A stretch of DNA of 53,938 bases from Clostridiales bacterium. GTDB lineage: Bacteria; Bacillota; Clostridia; Peptostreptococcales; Anaerovoracaceae. Location: NCBI GenBank assembly GCA_012513435.1, contig JAAZCE010000038.1, positions 1 through 53,938 on the forward strand. Reading direction: 5' to 3'. The notes below the pieces were generated by a model, which saw only the letters and a list, made by a program, of their open reading frames with translations, did not search any database and was not told where the DNA came from. The position numbers and the translations under genes are program-made. Of the stretch, positions 23,678 through 32,211 are shown one piece after another (positions within the stretch are counted from its first letter, which is position 1; the number at the start of each line of letters is the position of its first letter).

Positions 23678-24388
23678 TTATTTTTTTCTAAGTACTATGG
23701 ATATGAAATTCAAATATTTACCTCCGCCTGCTTCCATTGACTTCCTGTCATTGACTGAGTATTCGTTGTCACATGCAAGCCAGTCCTCCCAGACTTCCTC
23801 ATTGCTTTCCATTTCATGTGCCGAAAGCACCTCTGCATTTCGGCTGCGGCTTACCATATCTCTCCAGTAATCCACATCATGCATATATTCAAGCTGCTCT
23901 GGCGTCCACGAAAGCAGCAGCTCTTCAGGAAGATTTTCGTGACAGTCCTTCTTCATGCCGGGTATGGCTATATAAATATAACCGCCTGACTTTACATAGG
24001 GCAGCAAACACTTGTCAAGAAATTCAGGGTCCCTGCCAAAGTAATTATACGAATCCGTAGTAACTACGGCATCAAAAAACTCCTTTTCAAAGGGTAAATC
24101 CATAGCGTCAGCCTTTACAGGAATCACCTGCTCCTGGGAAAGTCCTGCCTTTGCAAAAAACTTAGCGTTTTCTTCCGGCTCACTCCAAAGGTCTGCGGCA
24201 TAAACTTTAAAGCCATATTCCTTTGCAAGAAATACCGAAGTAAGCCCTTGACCGCTTCCCAGGTCCATAACCCTTGAACCGCGAGGAATCATATTATTAA
24301 GCAGCAGTTCCTCTCCCAGTTTGACGGGATTCGGTCCCATTATCAGATTCATAAACTCATTATATTTTTTTGCTCTTTCATATTTCAT
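23678..24388 (-). CDS. SAM-dependent methyltransferase
   Basis: Start at ATG 24388 (236 residues, MKYERAKKYNEF), with AAGGAG about 12 nt upstream; the longer frame to 24469 reads unlike a protein start. Class I methyltransferase motifs are clear: RVMDLGSGQGLTSVFLAKEYG (motif I, about 40-60), VYAADLWSE (acidic residue of motif II), PVKADAMDLPFEKEFFDAVVTTDSYNYFG (motifs III-IV). The substrate cannot be told. It is monocistronic with a terminator-like hairpin further downstream. Confidence 0.85.
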   Translation of the reverse strand: MKYERAKKYNEFMNLIMGPNPVKLGEELLLNNMIPRGSRVMDLGSGQGLTSVFLAKEYGFKVYAADLWSEPEENAKFFAKAGLSQEQVIPVKADAMDLPFEKEFFDAVVTTDSYNYFGRDPEFLDKCLLPYVKSGGYIYIAIPGMKKDCHENLPEELLLSWTPEQLEYMHDVDYWRDMVSRSRNAEVLSAHEMESNEEVWEDWLACDNEYSVNDRKSMEAGGGKYLNFISIVLRKK

Positions 24389-24648
24389 TTTTAATGCGTG
24401 CTCCTTTTCATTTGTATTGTTTTTTAATTTACAAATATTAACTCTAAAAAAATAGAACCCACCGTACACAAACCTAGCGGTATAATTCCGCTGAAATGAT
24501 CTTGTGTTTAGATGCGTTCCTTATAAAACAATTTCCAAAAAGCACGTCCTCTGTTAATCAAGTATTTTACGCTTTGATTTTATACCAAATTCCAGTAGTA
24601 GTCAAGAATTTCCTTTTTAAACAAAACCACAGAAATCCAATGCCTCCG

Positions 24649-25416
24649 TTACACATATTTCCTAACCTCGATAAAAATTCTGTCCTTTCGCGTTCTCTTA
24701 CCCACCTGGCTCAGGTACGCCTTTCCCTTTCCACGCAGCACCAGCTTGTCTCCTTCGTTAATCTGCATATCCGGTTTTTCTGCCTGGACGCTGTTGACAA
24801 ACACGATTCCCGAACGGATAGCCTCAGTAGCCTTGCTGCGAGACATTGAGAATGCTGATGACGTTACATTGTCAAGCCTCAGAGAGGCTACTGTGTCTTT
24901 AACAATAACCGTCCTCTCTTCCGGTATGTGAAGCTCTGACAGAGGAATGGATTCCAACTTCAGGGCGGCACGTCCGGCTTTGCTGTAATTGAGCAGGAGA
25001 AAATCCTTTATCTCATCTAAAATTATAACATCTGCACCTTCCTCTGTCGTAAGAATATCACCTATCATTTCCCGTTTCAGCCCAATACCTGTAAGGGACC
25101 CCAGATAATCTCGATGGGTCAGCTTTCTCCCGCCCGTTGGTGTCTTTATCCTTATGACGGAAAGAGGGCAGTCTCTCTCGTCAGCATAATCCGGCAAAAA
25201 TACCGCCAGGGTTCTTTCCGCATCTTCATACCCGCCATAAAAGACACACCGCACATCCTTATTCCCTCGGCTCAGCTGGTGCCAATGCTTTTCCACCAGA
25301 GAACGCTGATGAAGGTCAAGAAAGTTGGTGTATGCTACGCGATACTGCTGAGAGCACTGCCTGTATTTATCCTCTGCTCCCGCCAGGAGCATTTTGTCAT
25401 CCTTTGTCATTTCCAT
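24649..25416 (-). CDS. ylmH: YlmH-type S4-domain RNA-binding protein
   Basis: The protein has 255 residues. The N-terminal and middle parts match YlmH: CVFYGGYEDAERTLAVFLPDY, HRDYLGSLTGIGLKREMIGDI, GADVIILDEIKDFLLLNYSKAGR. The C-terminal S4 domain (about 180-245) reads LRLDNVTSSAFSMSRSKATEAIRSGIVFVN. YlmH binds ribosomes/peptidyl-tRNA complexes in Firmicutes and helps rescue stalled ribosomes. It is usually near ftsZ/ylm genes, which are not here, so this copy is isolated from its usual place. Confidence 0.9.
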   Translation of the reverse strand: MEMTKDDKMLLAGAEDKYRQCSQQYRVAYTNFLDLHQRSLVEKHWHQLSRGNKDVRCVFYGGYEDAERTLAVFLPDYADERDCPLSVIRIKTPTGGRKLTHRDYLGSLTGIGLKREMIGDILTTEEGADVIILDEIKDFLLLNYSKAGRAALKLESIPLSELHIPEERTVIVKDTVASLRLDNVTSSAFSMSRSKATEAIRSGIVFVNSVQAEKPDMQINEGDKLVLRGKGKAYLSQVGKRTRKDRIFIEVRKYV

Positions 25417-25454
25417 AATAGTTTATCCTTTTCCTCCATATTGTACCCCATTTA

Positions 25455-26114
25455 TTATGGTAAAACAATGGTCTCAAAGTTATCCATATGATTCTGTAGC
25501 GACTTTAAAAACATACCCACATGATAGCCGTCCGTTGTCGCATGATGGCAGGTCAAGGATAGAGGCATATAGGTTTTCCCTTCCCTTTCAAAGAATTTCC
25601 CTGCTTCAACGGAAGGAAAATAATAAGACTTATTCTCATAGCTGTGCACAGCAAAATGCTCGAAGCTCACCCACGGTATGCAGGACACGGTGTAGGCATT
25701 TTCCGGTGGCGGGCTCTCAGGCTGGGATAAAACGCCGTGATTATCATGAAATTTATTTTGATTCTCGATATAAGCCTGATAAAAAACTTCAAAGTCTTCA
25801 TTATACTCGGTCCACATAAGGCTGAAGGTCTTATCATCCTGGTGAAAATCCGCATATAGGGGCGTCAGCTTGTCATAATAGCCTATCTTTCCATCCTTTT
25901 CCGCCACCTTAAATTCTATCTGCTCATTGAGATTTTTTGTAACCAGCCACAGATATACAGGAAAAAATTTTAATCCCCTTTCCTTGGTCGCAACTCTCAG
26001 CTTTGTCACGTCCATATTTACCGTAAGGGAATACCCTGTAGGTGCCATCTTTGCAAAGTAATAAAACATCTGCCCTCTCGACCAGATTTGTAAATTCAAG
26101 TGTGTAAAAGTCAT
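25455..26114 (-). CDS. Chloramphenicol acetyltransferase-like protein (type A CAT fold)
   Basis: At 219 residues it has exactly the usual CAT length. The N-terminus (LQIWSRGQMFYYFAKMAPTGYSLTVNMDVT) fits the conserved W-x-R-x-x-x-F pattern and the active-site motif is HHATTDGYHVGMF (about 188-200), close to HHAVCDGYH with the catalytic His. Type A CATs use acetyl-CoA to inactivate chloramphenicol, but many chromosomal relatives act on other substrates. There is no linked mobile element, so it may be a native acyltransferase; resistance cannot be assumed. Confidence 0.82.
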   Translation of the reverse strand: MTFTHLNLQIWSRGQMFYYFAKMAPTGYSLTVNMDVTKLRVATKERGLKFFPVYLWLVTKNLNEQIEFKVAEKDGKIGYYDKLTPLYADFHQDDKTFSLMWTEYNEDFEVFYQAYIENQNKFHDNHGVLSQPESPPPENAYTVSCIPWVSFEHFAVHSYENKSYYFPSVEAGKFFEREGKTYMPLSLTCHHATTDGYHVGMFLKSLQNHMDNFETIVLP

Positions 26115-26192
26115 AAATATCTACCTCCTGGTGGCATTTTACATTTTTCCACAGTAAATAACAATCGACGTATCGTAGATGTGAGGGAGCGA

Positions 26193-26250
26193 TTGACAAA
26201 TAGCCATTATTTTACAACATATTAATATTTGAAAAAGTTGTTTGAACAAC
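26193..26250 (+). promoter_or_regulatory. modA promoter region with GTTGTTT-family operator
   Basis: TTGACA (26193-26198) is followed by an AT-rich -10 region near 26215-26222. Just downstream, at 26237-26250, lies GTTGTTTGAACAAC inside the longer symmetry AAAAAGTTGTT-TG-AACAACTTTTT. The same palindrome occurs twice at 6061-6095 and in weaker form at 10444-10457. Its place after the promoter suits a repressor. Confidence 0.55.
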
Positions 26251-26330
26251 TTTTTTTCATTTTTCTTTGTGATATCATCTAAAAGTAAGCAGTTAAAGAT
26301 TTTTTTTATTTTTAAGCAACAGGAGGAAAC

Positions 26331-27113
26331 ATGAAGAAAATACTAACTATCGTAACCGTTTTGATTTTAGCAATGTCAATGCTGATAATGACAAGCTGTG
26401 GCGATAAAAAAGAAGCAGCAAAACCAGAAGTTACAGTTTTAGCAGCAGCCAGTCTGACAGATGCTCTCGATGAGATTATCGTGGAATTTGAAAAGGATTC
26501 CAGCTGCACTATCACTCCAAGCTACGCAGGCTCGGGTGACCTGGTACAGCAGATTGAGGGCGGAGCTCCTTGCGACATCTTCATCTCAGCATCCAAGGCT
26601 AACATGGACCAACTTGAAGAGGGTGGATATATCAATGCAGACACAAGGCAGGATTTATTGGCTAACTCCCTTACTTTGATAGCAGCTATCGAAAAGAAAG
26701 ATGTAGTTACCATGGATACACTTACATCAGCTGACGTTGGAACTATCGCACTTGGAGAGCCTGAAACAGTCCCTGCCGGCAAATACGCTACTCAGGTGCT
26801 TGATAATCTGGGAATAACAAGTCAGCTCACAGATAAGATTGTTTATGCCAAGGATGTTCGTGCGGTACTTAATTATGTTGAAACCGGCGATGCTGACTGC
26901 GGATTCGTATACAAGACAGATGCACTCCTTCTTGATGATACAAAGGGTGTTACTATCACTGACGTTGATTCAAGCTTACACGATGCAATCGTATATCCTG
27001 CTGCGGTAATGGCAGAAGCACCTCAGGCAGATGGCGCTGCTGAATTCTTTGAATTCATTCAGAGCGACTTTGCTAAAAAAGCATTTAAAAAATACGGATT
27101 CACTGTAAAATAG
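26331..27113 (+). CDS. modA: Molybdate ABC transporter substrate-binding lipoprotein ModA
   Basis: The protein has 260 residues with a lipoprotein signal (SMLIMTSCGDK, Cys near 23). ModA motifs follow: VTVLAAASLTDALDEIIVEFE, SYAGSGDLVQQIEGGAPCDIFISASKANMDQLEE, LLANSLTLIA, VPAGKYATQVLD, YVETGDADCGFVYKTDALL. The Ser and Tyr ligands of the oxyanion fit molybdate or tungstate. AGGAGGA precedes the ATG. It leads modA-modB-modC-moeA-like on the plus strand behind the GTTGTTT operator. Confidence 0.95.
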   Translation: MKKILTIVTVLILAMSMLIMTSCGDKKEAAKPEVTVLAAASLTDALDEIIVEFEKDSSCTITPSYAGSGDLVQQIEGGAPCDIFISASKANMDQLEEGGYINADTRQDLLANSLTLIAAIEKKDVVTMDTLTSADVGTIALGEPETVPAGKYATQVLDNLGITSQLTDKIVYAKDVRAVLNYVETGDADCGFVYKTDALLLDDTKGVTITDVDSSLHDAIVYPAAVMAEAPQADGAAEFFEFIQSDFAKKAFKKYGFTVK

Positions 27114-27155
27114 CAGGAACACAGCCTGTCAATAATAGTAAGGAATGTAATTACA

Positions 27156-27824
27156 ATGTTTGAGCCCGTTATTTTATCTTTAAAAGTTGCAACTATAGCA
27201 ACCATAATAGCCTTTTTTCTCGGCGTTTTCTTTGCCTACCTACTGACAAAGAAAAAAGTACCTGGTAAGAATATCTGGGAGACCATACTGATACTCCCGT
27301 TAATTTTACCGCCTTCTATAGTAGGTTACTTACTTTTAAAGGTATTCAGCAAGAGAGGCCCGATAGGGGCCTTTCTGCTGGACACTTTTGGTATCCAGGT
27401 AGTCTTTACCTGGATTGCTTGCGTTATAGCGGCAAGTGTTGTCGCACTTCCATTGATGTATCAAAATGCCAAAGGCGCTTTTCAAAGCGTCGATGAAAGC
27501 TATGAGCTAGCTGCAAGGACTTTAGGCAGCAGCCCTTTTAAGGTATTCAGGACTATAACCTTCCAATTATCAGGCCCCGGTATCGTCAGCGGCATCGTCC
27601 TGACCTTTGCCCGCGCATTGGGTGAATTCGGAGCTACACTGATGCTTGCAGGAAATATCCCCGGAAAGACTCAAACCATACCTACATCAATATACTATGC
27701 TGTAGTTACCGGTAAAGATGAACAAGCCACAACATTAGTATTCCTCATGGTCTTATTCAGCTTTGCTCTAGTATTCGGACTTAATCTATGGCTGAAGAAA
27801 AAGAACTATAACGGAGGCAGCTGA
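27156..27824 (+). CDS. modB: Molybdate ABC transporter permease ModB
   Basis: This 222-residue permease has about five membrane helices and the EAA loop near residues 110-130 (ESYELAARTLGSSPFKVFRTI), which contacts ModC. ILPLILPPSIVGYLLL and FARALGEFGATLMLAGNIPGKTQTIP are characteristic of molybdate/tungstate permeases. It begins 42 nt after modA and ends 1 nt before modC. Confidence 0.95.
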   Translation: MFEPVILSLKVATIATIIAFFLGVFFAYLLTKKKVPGKNIWETILILPLILPPSIVGYLLLKVFSKRGPIGAFLLDTFGIQVVFTWIACVIAASVVALPLMYQNAKGAFQSVDESYELAARTLGSSPFKVFRTITFQLSGPGIVSGIVLTFARALGEFGATLMLAGNIPGKTQTIPTSIYYAVVTGKDEQATTLVFLMVLFSFALVFGLNLWLKKKNYNGGS

Positions 27825-27825
27825 T

Positions 27826-28485
27826 ATGAGTGTTTATTTTAAAATTTACAAAAAACTTTATTACTTTGATTTAGATGTAGAGGTTTCAATGAAAGATGAA
27901 TTTCTGGTCATTGAAGGTTCCTCCGGTGCCGGAAAGACTACCATATTAAATTGTATCGCTGGTATAAAAAAACCTGATGACGGCGAAATTTATATTGACG
28001 AAAGAGAACTTTTTAATCATACTAAGGGTATACATATCTCCGCTGAAAAAAGGAATATTGGCTATTTGTTTCAGAATTATGCCTTGTTCCCTAACATGTC
28101 CGTAAAAAACAACATTTTATACGGGCTAAAAAACAAGAAAGAATACAGAAAAAGAGAAACCAAAAAAGAACTTCTGGAATATGCAGAGTATATGATGGAA
28201 ACCTTAGGTATCTCTCACCTATCAGATAAGCGTCCTACCAATATTTCCGGCGGTGAAAAACAGAGAGTTGCTCTAGCCAGAGCTATGGTTACCAAGCCTT
28301 CCCTGATGCTCCTTGACGAACCGTTTTCAGCTCTGGACGAAAACACTAAAGAGAAAATATACGAAGAATTTCTGGCTTTTAAAGAAACTCTTAAAATACC
28401 TACGATATTGATAACTCATAACCATAAGGAAACCGAACTGTTTGCAGATAAAAACATAACTCTAAAGGAAGGCAGGATAGTGTAA
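27826..28485 (+). CDS. modC: Molybdate ABC transporter ATP-binding protein ModC (short form)
   Basis: The 219-residue ATPase has Walker A (EGSSGAGKTTIL, about 29-40), the Q-loop (YLFQNYALFPNMSV), the signature NISGGEKQRVALARAM and Walker B LMLLDEPFSALD. It lacks the C-terminal TOBE/Mop molybdate-binding domain of long ModC proteins, so transport is not regulated through that domain. GGAGGCAGC lies just before the ATG; the downstream gene follows within 1 nt. Confidence 0.93.
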   Translation: MSVYFKIYKKLYYFDLDVEVSMKDEFLVIEGSSGAGKTTILNCIAGIKKPDDGEIYIDERELFNHTKGIHISAEKRNIGYLFQNYALFPNMSVKNNILYGLKNKKEYRKRETKKELLEYAEYMMETLGISHLSDKRPTNISGGEKQRVALARAMVTKPSLMLLDEPFSALDENTKEKIYEEFLAFKETLKIPTILITHNHKETELFADKNITLKEGRIV

Positions 28486-28486
28486 C

Positions 28487-29506
28487 ATGAAAGAAATAGC
28501 TGTAGAAAAAGCTGTGGGAACAATTTTAGCCCATGACCTAACCCAGATAATACCCGGTGAATATAAGGGTCCAAAATTTAAAAAAGGCCATGTAATAACG
28601 GCGAATGATATCCCTTTGCTCCTTTCCATGGGAAAAAAGCATCTGTATGTAATGGAAATGAACGACACAGATGTCCATGAAGACGAAGCAGCACAGCGAA
28701 TAGCTTCAAAGGCGGCAGGCGAAAATATAGCATTATCGACTCCATCAGAGGGCAAGATAGAGCTGACCGCAGAGGTAACCGGACTTCTTAAAATTGACCG
28801 CTACAGGCTTTTTAAACTTGTGGCACAGGATGAGATTATGTTTGCCACTATCCATGAAAATACTGTAGTCAAAAAAGGGCAGAAACTTGCGGGGACGAGA
28901 ATCATACCTTTGTTCGTACCTGAAGAAATCATGAAAAAAGCCGAATCCGTATTTTCCGACGGCCCTATAATAGAAATAGTACCCCTCAAGGAAATGAAGG
29001 TCGGCGTAGTGACGACCGGTAGCGAGGTTTATTCCGGGCTTATCAAGGATGCCTTCGGTCCCGTTCTCGTAACGAAATTCGGCGCTCTCGGCAGCAAGGT
29101 AGAAAAGCAGTTGTTCGCCGATGATGATGAGAATATGATTGCTGACTGCATCAATCAGCTCGTAGATGAAGGTATGGATATTATCGGCATTACCGGTGGT
29201 ATGTCAGTAGATCCCGACGATAGGACTCCGTCAGGAATACGAAGGGCCGGCGGCGATGTGATAAGCTATGGTGCGCCCGTTCTTCCCGGTGCCATGTTCA
29301 TGCTATCATATATCGGCAAGGTACCTGTAGTAGGACTTCCAGGATGCGTAATGTACAGCCGAACAAGTATCTTTGATTTGATTGTTCCACGGCTTTTGGC
29401 AGGCGAGCGTATCACCAAGGAAGACATCAACATGCTCGCCCACGGTGGACTTTGCCTCAACTGTGAAAACTGTACGTATCCCGTATGCGGATTCGGCAAA
29501 GCGTAG
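28487..29506 (+). CDS. MoeA-like molybdopterin-binding protein with a C-terminal cysteine motif
   Basis: The 339-residue protein has an N-terminal segment typical of MoeA-like proteins (EKAVGTILAHDLTQIIPGEYKGPKF). A molybdopterin-binding MoCF domain spans about 165-310: KVGVVTTGSEVYSG, GMDIIGITGGMSVDPDDRTPSGIRRAG, GAPVLPGAMFMLSYIGKVPVVGLPGC. The last 20 residues hold CLNCENCTYPVCGFGK, a C-x2-C-x2-C-x4-C motif that could bind a metal or Fe-S cluster. True MoeA inserts molybdate into adenylated molybdopterin; this shorter relative is probably a Moco-insertion or sorting factor. It is the fourth gene of the mod operon. Confidence 0.85.
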   Translation: MKEIAVEKAVGTILAHDLTQIIPGEYKGPKFKKGHVITANDIPLLLSMGKKHLYVMEMNDTDVHEDEAAQRIASKAAGENIALSTPSEGKIELTAEVTGLLKIDRYRLFKLVAQDEIMFATIHENTVVKKGQKLAGTRIIPLFVPEEIMKKAESVFSDGPIIEIVPLKEMKVGVVTTGSEVYSGLIKDAFGPVLVTKFGALGSKVEKQLFADDDENMIADCINQLVDEGMDIIGITGGMSVDPDDRTPSGIRRAGGDVISYGAPVLPGAMFMLSYIGKVPVVGLPGCVMYSRTSIFDLIVPRLLAGERITKEDINMLAHGGLCLNCENCTYPVCGFGKA

Positions 29507-29552
29507 GGCCATAGCTGTTTTAATCATCAGAGGTTAAAGAATAAGTATAGGC

Positions 29553-29590
29553 AAATGACCTGCATCCTATGGACGGAATGCAGGTCATTT
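29553..29590. terminator. Bidirectional terminator between the mod operon and the moa operon
   Basis: Perfect 13-bp arms AAATGACCTGCAT and ATGCAGGTCATTT enclose a 12-nt loop, with T-runs on both outer sides. It stops the plus-strand mod operon and the minus-strand moaA-MOSC operon, which end at 29506 and 29617. Confidence 0.85.
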
Positions 29591-29616
29591 TTAAAACAAC
29601 AATAATTTCAGAGAAG

Positions 29617-30051
29617 CTATTCTAAAACTTTAATTTCATCTCCAGCCTTGACTGTACCCTCTTTAAGCACCTTTATAAATATCCCCTCCCTAGGCATGAC
29701 GCAGTCGCCTGCCAGCTCTCTGATGGCACACCCGTGATGACACTCCTTGCCTATCTGCGTCACCTCTCCTTGGACGTCGCCTATTTGCAGTCTGGTTCCT
29801 ATGGGCAATGTGTAAAGCTCTATTCCCTCCGTAAGGATATTTTCTGCAAAGTCTCCGCTTTTCAGCTTAAAGTCAAGTGCCTTCTGGACCTTTTCCACGC
29901 TCTCCGACGCCAATAGGCTTACCTGCCTGTGCCAGTTTCCCGCGTGGGCATCACCTACTATACCGTGCTCTATTTTTAAATATGCCTCATCTATAGGCGT
30001 CTTTTGCTCACCCTTTTTCTCGCTTATGCAAACAGCCTTTACCTTAGCCAT
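29617..30051 (-). CDS. MOSC-domain protein
   Basis: The 144-residue stand-alone MOSC domain contains GIVGDAHAGNWHRQVSLLASES, GDFAENILTEGIELYTLPIGTRLQIG and the conserved cysteine motif IGKECHHGCAI. MOSC domains are the sulfur-carrier and Moco-binding part of Moco sulfurases and of YiiM-type reductases. It ends the moaA-moaC-mogA-MOSC operon, so it probably acts late in making or delivering the cofactor. Length is normal for the family. Confidence 0.92.
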   Translation of the reverse strand: MAKVKAVCISEKKGEQKTPIDEAYLKIEHGIVGDAHAGNWHRQVSLLASESVEKVQKALDFKLKSGDFAENILTEGIELYTLPIGTRLQIGDVQGEVTQIGKECHHGCAIRELAGDCVMPREGIFIKVLKEGTVKAGDEIKVLE

Positions 30052-30082
30052 TTTTTACCTCCCTATTCTATCTATTTTATTG

Positions 30083-30598
30083 CTATTTCCCATCATGGTT
30101 CAAATACATCTGAGCACAATCTCTCGACTCCCCCCGTAATACATCTACTCCGTGCTTTATGGGCTTTATTACAACTTGAAGGCATTCGCCAGCTGCCTTT
30201 TTGCTCCCAGGAAGATTTACAATTAAGGTCTGTCCCCTAAGGCCTGCTGCTGCTCTGGAAAGCATCCCCATGGGAGTTATTTTCATGCTTTCCGCCCTCA
30301 TTGCTTCCGGTATGCCTCTAACCTCTCTGTCGATAACTGCCAAGGTTGCTTCCGGCGTGACATCTCTCACAGAAAATCCTGTGCCGCCGGTGGTTACGGT
30401 AAGCGCCACCTTCAGCTCATCGGCACATTTGATAAGCTCCGCTTTTATCTTATCCATATCGTCCAGTATCAGCGTTCTGTAATCCACTATCCAGCCATTT
30501 TCTTTGAGTATGCTAACTACGGCATCTCCCGCCGTATCCTCTCTCAATCCCTGTGAGCCTTTATCACTCATGGTTATTACCGCCGCTCTGTACTCCAT
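30083..30598 (-). CDS. mogA: MogA/MoaB-family molybdopterin adenylyltransferase
   Basis: Start at ATG 30598 (171 residues): GGAGG sits 7 nt upstream and overlaps an earlier in-frame ATG at 30610 that is therefore unlikely. The MoCF-fold pattern is present: AAVITMSDKGSQGLREDTAGD at the start, TVTTGGTGFSVRDVTPEAT (residues about 63-81), then IPEAMRAESMKITPMGMLSRAAAGLRGQTLIVNLPGSKKA. MogA activates molybdopterin with AMP before molybdenum insertion; MoaB-type names are also used for this sequence class. Confidence 0.92.
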   Translation of the reverse strand: MEYRAAVITMSDKGSQGLREDTAGDAVVSILKENGWIVDYRTLILDDMDKIKAELIKCADELKVALTVTTGGTGFSVRDVTPEATLAVIDREVRGIPEAMRAESMKITPMGMLSRAAAGLRGQTLIVNLPGSKKAAGECLQVVIKPIKHGVDVLRGESRDCAQMYLNHDGK

Positions 30599-30624
30599 GT
30601 TGCCCTCCATATATTTTTCCTTGT

Positions 30625-31101
30625 CTATTTGCGGTGAAAGTCTCCGCTCTTCCCGCCTTTTTTAGAAAGAAGACATATCTCGTCTATGACCATATCCTTT
30701 TGCACGGCCTTGCACATATCGTAGACTGTAAGCGCTGCCGCCGATACTGCCGTCAAGGCTTCCATTTCCACTCCGGTAACTCCACTGCATTTCACTTCTG
30801 CTTTTATTTCCACCGCCAGCTCTTTTTCATTTAAATTAAACTTAAAATCTATCCCATCTATAATTATAGGGTGGCACATGGGGATAATGTCGGGCGTTTT
30901 CTTGGCAGCCATGATTCCAGCAATCTGTGCAGTCCCCAGAACATCGCCTTTTTTCATTCCACCGTCCTTTATAAGTTTAAAAGTCTCCTGATTTATCAGC
31001 ACTCTGCCCGCTGCCATGGCGACCCTTTCTGTTTCCGATTTCATTCCCACGTCTACCATTTTGGCTCTGCCTTCATCATTGAAGTGTGTAAAATCTGCCA
31101 T
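30625..31101 (-). CDS. moaC: Cyclic pyranopterin monophosphate synthase MoaC
   Basis: Start at ATG 31101 (158 residues) because AGGAGG lies 5 nt upstream and the family begins MADFTHFNDEGRAKMVDVG; the frame further up overlaps moaA without a site. MoaC motifs are complete: KGDVLGTAQIAGIMAAKKT, IPMCHPIIIDGIDF (with the key His), VEIKAEVKCSGVTGVEMEALTAVSAAALTVYDMCKAV. MoaC converts the MoaA product to cPMP, the second step of pterin synthesis for Moco. Confidence 0.95.
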   Translation of the reverse strand: MADFTHFNDEGRAKMVDVGMKSETERVAMAAGRVLINQETFKLIKDGGMKKGDVLGTAQIAGIMAAKKTPDIIPMCHPIIIDGIDFKFNLNEKELAVEIKAEVKCSGVTGVEMEALTAVSAAALTVYDMCKAVQKDMVIDEICLLSKKGGKSGDFHRK

Positions 31102-31126
31102 CTCATCCTCCTGTTTTGCTCGTTCT

Positions 31127-32080
31127 CTAGCCGCCAATTCTGTTCATGTCTCGTCCAGCCCTGCTTGGGTTATCTGCATCCAGCTGATTTCTCATCTTAG
31201 GCTTATCTAATATCGCTTTCCTGATAATCTCAACCATTTCATCCTGTGTGCTGCCCTTGATGGAAATCTCATCATCAGAATGCAAGCACGGCTTCAGCAT
31301 ACCGTCTGCCGTGAGCCTTATTTTATTACATCCATGACAGAATTCGCAGCTGATAGGTCTTATAAGTCCTACCCTGCCCTTTGCCCCGGGAAGCCTATAC
31401 ATCCCTGCGACACCGTCGGACATATTCAAAGACTCCAGCTGGGGGGCCTTTGCAAGAACCTCCTGACAGCTTACGAATCTTGCTTTGTCAAAATCTATGC
31501 CGCCGCCGATAGGCATAAGCTCTATAAACCTGACCTCCAGTGGCCTGTCCATGGTCAGCGCAACAAATGCTGAAATCTCATCATCGTTGAAGCCCCCCAT
31601 CAGCACGACATTTATCTTGACCTTATCAAATCCTGCTTCAAAAGAAGCCTCTATTCCATCAAGTGCTTCCTGCAGATTGCCCATGCGTGTTATGTCCTTG
31701 TATTTTTCCGTGTTCAGCGTATCTAGACTGATATTAACCCTATTGACCCCTGCTCCCTTGAGTTCTTTAGCATAAGTTCTCAAAAGCGTCCCGTTGGTGG
31801 TCATACAAAGCTCTTCTATACCATTTATCTGTGCAATTTCACGGCAAAGCCTGACGATTCCTCTCTTGACAAGAGGCTCACCACCGGTAATCCTTATTTT
31901 GTTTATTCCAAGTGATACAGCAGCCTTTGCCGCATCTATCGTTTCCTCTGCCGTCATCATTTCTTCATGACCTCGCTTCTGTATGCCCTCCTCCGGCATA
32001 CAGTATCTGCATCGAAGATTGCAAAGCTCCGTGACGGATATTCTCATATAGTTAATATTTCTTCCATAATTATCTATCAT
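31127..32080 (-). CDS. moaA: GTP 3',8-cyclase MoaA
   Basis: Start at ATG 32080 (317 residues), with GGAG about 7 nt upstream. It is a radical-SAM enzyme with the N-terminal CNLRCRYCMPEEG motif (CxxxCxxC), a second cluster toward the C-terminus (CEFCHGCNKIRLTADGMLKPCL) and the family's C-terminal Gly-Gly (RIGG), which is needed for activity. It opens GTP to start molybdenum-cofactor synthesis. It leads the moaA-moaC-mogA-MOSC minus-strand operon. MoaD, MoaE and MobA are not in the window. Confidence 0.96.
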   Translation of the reverse strand: MIDNYGRNINYMRISVTELCNLRCRYCMPEEGIQKRGHEEMMTAEETIDAAKAAVSLGINKIRITGGEPLVKRGIVRLCREIAQINGIEELCMTTNGTLLRTYAKELKGAGVNRVNISLDTLNTEKYKDITRMGNLQEALDGIEASFEAGFDKVKINVVLMGGFNDDEISAFVALTMDRPLEVRFIELMPIGGGIDFDKARFVSCQEVLAKAPQLESLNMSDGVAGMYRLPGAKGRVGLIRPISCEFCHGCNKIRLTADGMLKPCLHSDDEISIKGSTQDEMVEIIRKAILDKPKMRNQLDADNPSRAGRDMNRIGG

Positions 32081-32168
32081 AAAAGTCTCCATTCTCTTAA
32101 ATTATATCAGAAAAGGTCAAAATAGTCAGCCGCTGTTTTGTTTTAATGCATGACTTGTTTGCCGAATC

Positions 32169-32192
32169 CTATCTGCAATTATTTGCAGATAG
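32169..32192. promoter_or_regulatory. Perfect palindrome between divergent moaA and NYN genes
   Basis: CTATCTGCAA and TTGCAGATAG are perfect 10-bp arms around TTAT. No T-run follows on the plus strand. It is 20 bases upstream of the NYN promoter and about 90 upstream of the moaA start. It may be an operator acting in both directions. Confidence 0.45.
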
Positions 32193-32211
32193 AGAAAAGG
32201 TTGAAAAACGG

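Noticed and set aside
25455-26114. Acquired chloramphenicol-resistance gene
   Set aside because: The active-site motif is present, but there is no mobile context and many chromosomal CAT-like proteins have other substrates.
26226-26257. Terminator before modA
   Set aside because: The hairpin has a T-run but its arms are almost all A/T with a tiny loop and it shares its core with sites at 6082 and 10444; an operator fits better.
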